A stretch of 42,870 nucleotides of DNA from a virus: the IMG/VR virus record IMGVR_UViG_3300045454_000129, positions 1 through 42,870 of that record. One strand, written 5' to 3'. Positions 38,642-42,870 of the stretch are shown in pieces (position 1 is the stretch's first letter; each line of letters opens with the position of its first letter). The position numbers and the translations under genes were made by a program. The notes under the pieces are model-generated. The model made no database searches. It worked only from the letters and a program-made list of their open reading frames with translations, and had not been told where the DNA came from.

Positions 38642-39097
38642 TTACGCGGCGGCCTGCAGGCGAGCAGGGCCGTCGAGGGTGACGTGGAGTTCGATGTGGG
38701 GGGTCTCGTCAGGTCGGTAGTCGACGACGGATGGCCCTCGGGTGACGTGCTTCTGGTCGTCGTCGACGACCACGCCGTAGTCGACGAGGCCGTCGATGAG
38801 GGCCTTGAGCGTGGGGGCGAGGTTCTCGCCTCCGTCGCGCTTCCGGCGGTCGGCGACGACCCACGTGAGGGCGACGGTGACGTGCGCCTGGTCGGCAGGA
38901 AGACGAGCTGCACGCGCCTGCCACGACGCGGCCAGACGCATGAGGCGGGTGTGCTTCGCCTTCTCGCGCCAGTGTTTCCGGTCGTTCATGGTCAGCGGCG
39001 GGCGCGGCCAGTCGAAGACGAGCGTGAAGGTGATGCCGGTGTCGTCGGTGTCGAAGTAGGACGGCATCGCCTCGCCGCTGTAGTCGAGGCCGCTCAT
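38642..39097 (-). CDS. RusA-like Holliday junction resolvase
   Basis: A 151-residue protein: FDWPRPPLTMNDRKHWREKA, VTVALTWVVADRRKRDGGEN, LAPTLKALIDGLVDYGVVVD and DDDQKHV. The NDR, D-N and DDD positions are typical of RusA endonucleases, which cut four-way junctions during replication and packaging. ATG 39097 overlaps the upstream stop (ATGA); an internal ATG at residue 11 is also possible. Confidence 0.85.
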   Translation of the reverse strand: MSGLDYSGEAMPSYFDTDDTGITFTLVFDWPRPPLTMNDRKHWREKAKHTRLMRLAASWQARAARLPADQAHVTVALTWVVADRRKRDGGENLAPTLKALIDGLVDYGVVVDDDQKHVTRGPSVVDYRPDETPHIELHVTLDGPARLQAAA

Positions 39098-39264
39098 GAA
39101 GGACTCCTCTCGTGCGACGTAGTGCAGACGGGGCAGTCGAAGCCGCCTCGGCCGAGCTCGGGGTCGTACCAGGCATCAACGAGGCCGTGGTAGCCGCAGT
39201 GGTCGCATGAGTCGGTGCGCGTGAACTCCTCGACGTGAGCGCCGGAAGAGGTTGAGACGCTCAT
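39094..39264 (-). CDS. Small zinc-ribbon protein
   Basis: A 56-residue protein with RTDSCDHCGYHGLVDAWYD and GGFDCPVCTTSHE: two CxxC pairs 24 residues apart, a zinc ribbon. Overlaps both neighbours by 4 nt, which supports translation. A similar small ribbon protein is common before resolvase genes in actinophages. Confidence 0.7.
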   Translation of the reverse strand: MSVSTSSGAHVEEFTRTDSCDHCGYHGLVDAWYDPELGRGGFDCPVCTTSHERSPS

Positions 39265-39506
39265 ACGGCAACCCCCGGCAGCGCGGTCACGACCATGTCG
39301 TCGAAGTCGCGTGCGATGTCCTCCGCCAGCAGGGAGGGCGCGTCAGGGTTGGTCACATTGGCCCAGTACTCGTTCCCGAGCACAGACACTCGGCTCTCGA
39401 ACATCAGCGCTCGAGCCGTCCCGTCGCTCTCGACGTCAGCGACGACGATCTGCGAGCCGACGGGGAGGTGCCGAAGCGCGGTCGCTGCCATAGCTGCGTT
39501 CTTCAC
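39261..39506 (-). CDS. Hypothetical early protein
   Basis: An 81-residue beta-rich protein from GTG 39506 (TALRHLPVGSQIVVADVESD, LMFESRVSVLGNEYWANVTN). It overlaps both neighbouring genes by 4 nt. No family recognised. Confidence 0.6.
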   Translation of the reverse strand: MKNAAMAATALRHLPVGSQIVVADVESDGTARALMFESRVSVLGNEYWANVTNPDAPSLLAEDIARDFDDMVVTALPGVAV

Positions 39507-39910
39507 GAGAGCGCCTCCCGCCCCATCTCGGTCAGCCGATACAGCGACTCGGGCAAGTTGTTGCCCTCGGCCGTGCGCGTCTCCGAACCGTCGAGGAACC
39601 CGTCTTCAGCGAGCTCTCCAGCGCGCTTGCGGGGGGTGTCCCACGCGACGCGGCGCCAGTTCATCCGCGCCGCCATCAGCTGGTACTGCTCGTTGATCTC
39701 CGACCCCACGAGCGATCCATGCGTGTTCACGATCTGCAGAACACGCCGCTTCGTCTCGTGCAGGTGAACTGCGGAGGCATCGGCGGCGATGTGCGACGTG
39801 ACTGGGTCAGACCGTCGAACGCGAGGAGAGTCGCCGACCATGATGATCTGCGGCGGTTCGAGCTCGAAGATTGCCGTGTCAGCTTCTGATGCCAGTGCGG
39901 TGGTCATCAT
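39503..39910 (-). CDS. Winged-helix-like DNA-binding protein
   Basis: A 135-residue protein. RRSDPVTSHIAADASAVHLH, then KRRVLQIVNTHGSLVGSEIN, NWRRVAWDTPRKRAGELAED and GFLDGSETR form a winged helix, with a C-terminal LYRLTEMGREAL. The DPVTSH-AAD pattern is frequent in phage early regulators. Probable transcription regulator. It begins with two consecutive ATG codons (39910, 39907). Confidence 0.65.
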   Translation of the reverse strand: MMTTALASEADTAIFELEPPQIIMVGDSPRVRRSDPVTSHIAADASAVHLHETKRRVLQIVNTHGSLVGSEINEQYQLMAARMNWRRVAWDTPRKRAGELAEDGFLDGSETRTAEGNNLPESLYRLTEMGREALS

Positions 39911-39971
39911 CAGTCCTTTCGATCGAGAGGGAATCCGGCCCGACAGCTTCGGGTGAAGTCGGGACGGAGGA

Positions 39972-40163
39972 TCAGGTGCGCCGATAGCGCGACGGAACAG
40001 AGCGGGCGAACGCCACAGCGGCGATCAAGGCGGCCGCGAGCACGAAGACGGTGAAGCCGATCGCGAAGAGGATCAGCGTCCAGTCGTCGGCCGCTGCGAT
40101 GGCCGCGGCACCGTCGAGGGGGAGAGCCGGCGGGAACGTCTCGTCGGGAGTCGGGGCGGTCAT
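39972..40163 (-). CDS. Small single-span membrane protein
   Basis: A 63-residue protein with a Pro-rich N-terminus and one membrane segment (WTLILFAIGFTVFVLAAALI then AAVAFA) ending in a basic tail. Early expression next to the switch region suggests superinfection control or a host-membrane effect. Coupled to the upstream small gene (ATGA). Confidence 0.6.
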   Translation of the reverse strand: MTAPTPDETFPPALPLDGAAAIAAADDWTLILFAIGFTVFVLAAALIAAVAFARSVPSRYRRT

Positions 40164-40273
40164 GCTGCCACGTCCATGGGCCGGTACATCTCGTGGTCGA
40201 TCAGGATGCGCGCGAGCAAGAGCCCAGCAGCCTGCATTGCCTCAGGGCTGGGTGCTGTGCCGGTGACGATCAC
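40160..40273 (-). CDS. 37-residue early peptide
   Basis: Encodes IVTGTAPSPEAMQAAGLLLA then RILIDHEMYRPMDVAA from GTG 40273, which overlaps the stop of the Cro-like gene (GTGA). Its own stop overlaps the next ATG. A compact helical peptide. The function is unknown. Confidence 0.55.
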   Translation of the reverse strand: MIVTGTAPSPEAMQAAGLLLARILIDHEMYRPMDVAA

Positions 40274-40500
40274 GCGACCGACCGTTCGGCTGCGGAGAAG
40301 AACGATCCAACCGAGACGTTCAGGGTGGCCGCGACTCGAATCAGTTCGCCGGCCGTGAAGTCGGAGTGGCCGTTCACCTTCCGATTCAGAGTGGTCAGCG
40401 GGATCCCGGATTCGAGAGCAATCGCGTTGCGACTTTTGTTGCTTCGGCCGATCGCGGCGGCCACTTGGGTAGCGACTTCGTTGGAGGATGTGGGAGCCAT
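40270..40500 (-). CDS. Cro-like HTH regulator, first gene of the leftward early operon
   Basis: A 76-residue XRE-type HTH: ATQVAAAIGRSNKSRNAIAL, ESGIPLTTLNRKVNGHSDFT, AGELIRVAATLNVSVGSFFS. It diverges from the repressor gene across clustered operators. ATG 40500 is chosen because a consensus promoter (40507-40535) would start transcription at that A. The mRNA is then leaderless, and the longer TTG start (40521) is excluded. The expected role is Cro-like, turning off the repressor during lytic growth. Confidence 0.8.
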   Translation of the reverse strand: MAPTSSNEVATQVAAAIGRSNKSRNAIALESGIPLTTLNRKVNGHSDFTAGELIRVAATLNVSVGSFFSAAERSVA

Positions 40501-40506
40501 ACGGCA

Positions 40507-40535
40507 ACCATAGGTAACCAAATGGGTACTGTCAA
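40507..40535 (-). promoter_or_regulatory. Leftward early promoter (PL-like), leaderless
   Basis: On the minus strand, TTGACA (40530-40535), a 17-base spacer and TATGGT (40507-40512). The predicted start falls on the A of ATG 40500, six bases after the -10. A repressor operator fills the spacer. It would drive the Cro-like gene and the early operon. Confidence 0.75.
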
Positions 40536-40542
40536 GACGAGT

Positions 40543-40571
40543 TTGTTACCTATTTGGGTAGCGCAGATAAC
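40543..40571 (+). promoter_or_regulatory. Candidate rightward promoter of the repressor operon
   Basis: TTGTTA (40543-40548), 17 bases, GATAAC (40566-40571). An alternative -10 is TATTAC (40580-40585). The operators at 40545-40562 and 40567-40584 overlap it, fitting autoregulation. There is no clear ribosome site before ATG 40596. Confidence 0.5.
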
Positions 40572-40595
40572 CAAACCGGTATTACAGTCATCCAC

Positions 40596-40952
40596 ATGGT
40601 TACTGACAGCATCGACGCGACCGAAGCGGTCGCCGCAGAGCTTCGCGCAGAGCGCGCAGCTGCACGCCTCACGGTCGAGGAGCTCGCCGAGCGATCAGGA
40701 GTGCACCGAGGAACCCTGCTTCGATACCTCAACGCCAAGCGCGACATCCCCGTCTCGACGCTGATTCAAATCGCGGAGGGGCTCAACATCGCGCCGCACC
40801 TGATCCTCGAACGCGCAGCCGAGCGAATGTCAGAGAAGCGCAGTAACGTCACTCCGCTCAGGAGCCGTGAATTCACGACCGAGCAGATCGAAGGATTCGC
40901 GGGCGACAAGGCCGCTCACCGCGACCCCGAGATGGACACGGACGAAGACTGA
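40596..40952 (+). CDS. Immunity repressor (XRE-family HTH)
   Basis: A 118-residue protein from ATG 40596. HTH at about 14-70: AVAAELRAERAAARLTVEEL, AERSGVHRGTLLRYLNAKRD, IPVSTLIQIAEGLNI. The acidic C-terminal tail of about 45 residues has no LexA-type protease domain, so inactivation probably depends on the ImmA-like protease encoded next. It would bind the adjacent operators, shut off the leftward promoter and confer immunity. Confidence 0.8.
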   Translation: MVTDSIDATEAVAAELRAERAAARLTVEELAERSGVHRGTLLRYLNAKRDIPVSTLIQIAEGLNIAPHLILERAAERMSEKRSNVTPLRSREFTTEQIEGFAGDKAAHRDPEMDTDED

Positions 40953-40968
40953 TGACGAAGGAGAAGGC

Positions 40969-41340
40969 GTGCAGTACGACCCTTACCTCCACGCTGATTC
41001 GATGGGCATCGAAGTCATCGAGCGCCCGATACGAACGGCAAACGGTCTCTGGATCCCAGACCACAACCTCATCGTGATCAAGAGCAACATGCGGGCCGTC
41101 CACAAGAGAACGACGCTCGCGCATGAACTAGGCCACGTGTGTTTGGGTCACCGCGATGATCGCCCGAAGCACGAAGTGCTCGCCGACCGTTTCGCAGCCG
41201 AGCGTCTCATCGACCACGACAAGTTGGTCGAACTGGGGGAGTGGATTGAACACCCTGCCAAGCTTGCGGCCGAACTGGGCGTCACCAACCGAATCCTTCG
41301 CGTGTACCTCAACATGAGTGGTCTCGCGAGGACCGCATGA
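40969..41340 (+). CDS. ImmA/IrrE-family metallopeptidase
   Basis: A 123-residue protein from GTG 40969 (AAGGAG five bases upstream). The zinc motif HELGH (about 52-56) lies in TTLAHELGHVCLGH, followed by EVLADRFAAERLI. In ICEBs1-type elements such a protease cleaves the linked repressor upon DNA damage. Here it lies between repressor and integrase genes, and its stop overlaps the integrase ATG (ATGA). It is likely to control induction of this prophage. Confidence 0.85.
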   Translation: MQYDPYLHADSMGIEVIERPIRTANGLWIPDHNLIVIKSNMRAVHKRTTLAHELGHVCLGHRDDRPKHEVLADRFAAERLIDHDKLVELGEWIEHPAKLAAELGVTNRILRVYLNMSGLARTA

Positions 41341-42755
41341 AGCTTGCACGCATCACGGGAGTGCGACCGCGCGCCGTGCTCTACCTGCGGCAATCCACGC
41401 ACCGCGAAGAGTCCATCTCGCTTGAGCTGCAAGAGCACGAGGGCCGGGCCTACTGTGAGCGCAAAGGCTACGAAGTGGTCGCGGTCGAAGCCGACCCTGG
41501 CATCTCGGGTCGAACATGGAACAGACCTGCCGTGCAGCGCGTCATGACGATGGTGGAGGCGCATGACGTCGACGTCGTCGTACTGTGGAAGTGGAGTCGA
41601 TTGTCCCGCTCGCGCCTCGACTGGGCCGTTGCAGCCGACCGAATCGAGACGGCTGGCGGCCGCATCGAATCTGCAACCGAGCCGCTCGACACAACCACGT
41701 CCACCGGGCGCCTGGCCCGCGGCATGCTGACCGAGTTCGCCGCGTTTGAGTCCGAACGCATTGGCGACGTCTGGCGCGAATCCCACGCTCGACGAGTGCG
41801 CAACGGCATGCCCGCCAACGGGAAGCCGCGGTTTGGCTACTCATACTCGCGCGAGGAAGGGTTCACACCCGACCCCGTCACGGGCCCGATACTTGCAGGG
41901 CTCTACCGCGAGTACATTTCGGGCGTTTCCATCTACGCTCTCGTCAAGCAGTTGAACGATGCAGGAGTGACGACAGTGCTCGGCTACGGGCGGGGCGACC
42001 GACGTTGGTCAGACCGGACGCTCCGCCGAGTCCTGGACTCGGGGTTCGCTGCAGGTCTGTTCCGCGCCGGCGACGAGCTGCACCAGGGTCGGCACGAAGC
42101 GATCATCACCGCGGCCGAGTGGGCAGCGTTTCAAGAAGCGCGCGGCCGCCGACGCGTGTACCGGCGCACCGAACGTTCCGAGTACCTCCTGTCAGGTCTG
42201 GTGCGGTGCGCGTGCGGCTCGAGCATGACCGCTGGGCAATTTGGTCAGGCCCGACAGGCGAAGTATCGATGCTCTGATGCGCACAAGAAACGAACTCACG
42301 CTGGCGGCTACGTGACAGCGTCGTTCGTCGAAGCCGCGGTGTTCGAGTGGCTGCTGCAATACCAGAGCGAGCTGTCAGAGATCAGCCGTCAGCGCATGAA
42401 CGAGATCAAGTTGCGGGCGACGATCAGCCCGGTCGAGCAACTGACAAAACGACTCGACCGCGTGTCAACCAAAGTCGCCCGACTGCATGACCTGTACGCC
42501 GACGGTGGGATGACCCGGGAGGAGCATCGCGCTGCGATCGAATCCTTGCGTGTCGAAGAGGCGAAGCTGACCGCCGCGCTGCGCGGCGCTGACGTCGCCA
42601 CACTCCGCCCTCCGCTTCAGGTGTTGCCGGACCTGGTTGCGCGGTGGGACGAACTGTCGATCCCGAAGCGCCGGGAGCTCCTGCGAGCGCTCGTTGAGAA
42701 GGTCGAAGTGACACCTGGCCGACCCCAGGCGAAGATTCATATTCACGCGAAGTGA
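41337..42755 (+). CDS. int: Large serine integrase
   Basis: A 472-residue recombinase. N-terminal resolvase domain with catalytic Ser20 (VLYLRQSTHREESISLELQE), then GISGRTWNRPAVQRVM, LWKWSRLSRSR and GRLARGMLTEFAAFESERIG. The central recombinase domain follows (ANGKPRFGYSYSREEG). A zinc-ribbon (LVRCACGSSMTAGQ, KYRCSDAHKK) shows only three Cys, so His may supply a ligand. The coiled-coil C-terminus (TKRLDRVSTKVARLHDLYAD) is typical. Its gene ends 17 bases before the attR core. It joins attP and attB; the candidate RDF is the HTH protein at the other end. Confidence 0.95.
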   Translation: MKLARITGVRPRAVLYLRQSTHREESISLELQEHEGRAYCERKGYEVVAVEADPGISGRTWNRPAVQRVMTMVEAHDVDVVVLWKWSRLSRSRLDWAVAADRIETAGGRIESATEPLDTTTSTGRLARGMLTEFAAFESERIGDVWRESHARRVRNGMPANGKPRFGYSYSREEGFTPDPVTGPILAGLYREYISGVSIYALVKQLNDAGVTTVLGYGRGDRRWSDRTLRRVLDSGFAAGLFRAGDELHQGRHEAIITAAEWAAFQEARGRRRVYRRTERSEYLLSGLVRCACGSSMTAGQFGQARQAKYRCSDAHKKRTHAGGYVTASFVEAAVFEWLLQYQSELSEISRQRMNEIKLRATISPVEQLTKRLDRVSTKVARLHDLYADGGMTREEHRAAIESLRVEEAKLTAALRGADVATLRPPLQVLPDLVARWDELSIPKRRELLRALVEKVEVTPGRPQAKIHIHAK

Positions 42756-42766
42756 ACAGACACTTG

Positions 42767-42774
42767 TCACACTC
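42767..42774. other. attR core (right prophage junction)
   Basis: TCACACTC, the partner of TCACCCTC at 491-498. The host reading frame resumes directly after the CTC. The phage arm ACGCGAAGTGAACAG upstream includes the last codons of the integrase gene, so attP would overlap the 3' end of int. Confidence 0.75.
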
Positions 42775-42870
42775 ATGACCGCCGGCCTCGTGATCCTCAT
42801 CTGGGCGCTCGCCGGCCCCGCTCTCCAGGGCGTCTTCCAACAGGCGATCGACCGCGTTACCGGCTTCTAG
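42775..42870 (+). pseudogene. 3' part of the host gene split by the prophage
   Basis: The 31 codons before the TAG encode MTAGLVILIWALAGPALQGV then FQQAIDRVTGF, the membrane segment and C-terminus of the protein whose first 30 residues lie at 409-498. An ATG is present at the junction, but no ribosome site is visible. The fragment is probably not translated in the lysogen. Confidence 0.75.

Larger units (their letters stand above)
40503..40584. promoter_or_regulatory. Operator cluster of the immunity switch
   Basis: Four related imperfect palindromes lie between the divergent regulators: AACCATAGGTA (40506-40516), GTAACCAAATGGGTAC (40514-40529), GTTACCTATTTGGGTAGC (40545-40562) and ATAACCAAACCGGTATTA (40567-40584). 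The shared half-site is TAACC/GGGTA. The second sits exactly in the spacer of the leftward promoter; the third and fourth overlap the rightward promoter. These are the likely repressor and Cro binding sites. Confidence 0.7.

Noticed and set aside
1-42870. CRISPR arrays or insertion sequences
   Set aside because: No regularly spaced direct repeats of CRISPR type and no transposase-like reading frames or IS ends were seen.

Overview
The window is an almost complete, intact-looking temperate siphovirus prophage of about 42.3 kb in a high-GC actinobacterial chromosome, most likely Microbacteriaceae. That host guess rests on composition, on the DUF3263 and XF1762 genes, and on the type of small host gene that is split; it is inference. 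The integration junctions are visible. A 61-residue host gene is cut in two, with its first 30 codons at 409-498 and its last 31 codons at 42775-42867. A short shared core lies at both ends (attL about 491-498, attR about 42767-42774).

Layout from attL to attR. (1) 559-2716 is an accessory block: a membrane protein in frame with the cut host gene, an excisionase-like HTH protein, a DUF3263 protein, and a two-gene RelA/SpoT-domain unit. (2) 2799-5130 holds the lysis cassette (M23 endolysin, holin, coiled-coil membrane protein) and an HNH gene. (3) 5127-12362 encodes the tail tip, fibres and tape measure, with one secreted-protein gene inserted on the opposite strand. (4) 12283-18519 holds tail-assembly chaperones with a probable -1 frameshift, major tail protein, head-tail connectors, capsid and scaffold. 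(5) 18603-25400 holds a tRNA-Trp, a MuF-type head protein carrying an intein, an HNH gene, portal and both terminase subunits. (6) 26015-40500 is the leftward early region: two solitary DNA methyltransferases, SSB, a replication protein with a candidate origin inside its gene, RecT plus a YqaJ-type exonuclease, an SMC-like ATPase, a RusA-type resolvase and many small Cys-pair proteins. Most genes overlap by 1-8 nt. (7) 40500-42755 is the immunity switch and integration module: divergent Cro-like and repressor genes around clustered operators, an ImmA-like protease and a large serine integrase that ends next to attR.

The most remarkable locus is 19132-19950. A 273-residue intein interrupts the MuF protein exactly at its HPN/CRC motif. 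On the opposite strand, in exact codon register, the same DNA encodes a 244-residue HTH plus Vsr-like nuclease that looks like the homing endonuclease. The intein therefore appears to carry its endonuclease as an antisense gene rather than as an in-frame domain. A second system worth attention is the RelA/SpoT synthetase plus small partner gene next to attL, which resembles prophage-borne toxic small alarmone synthetase or defence modules.
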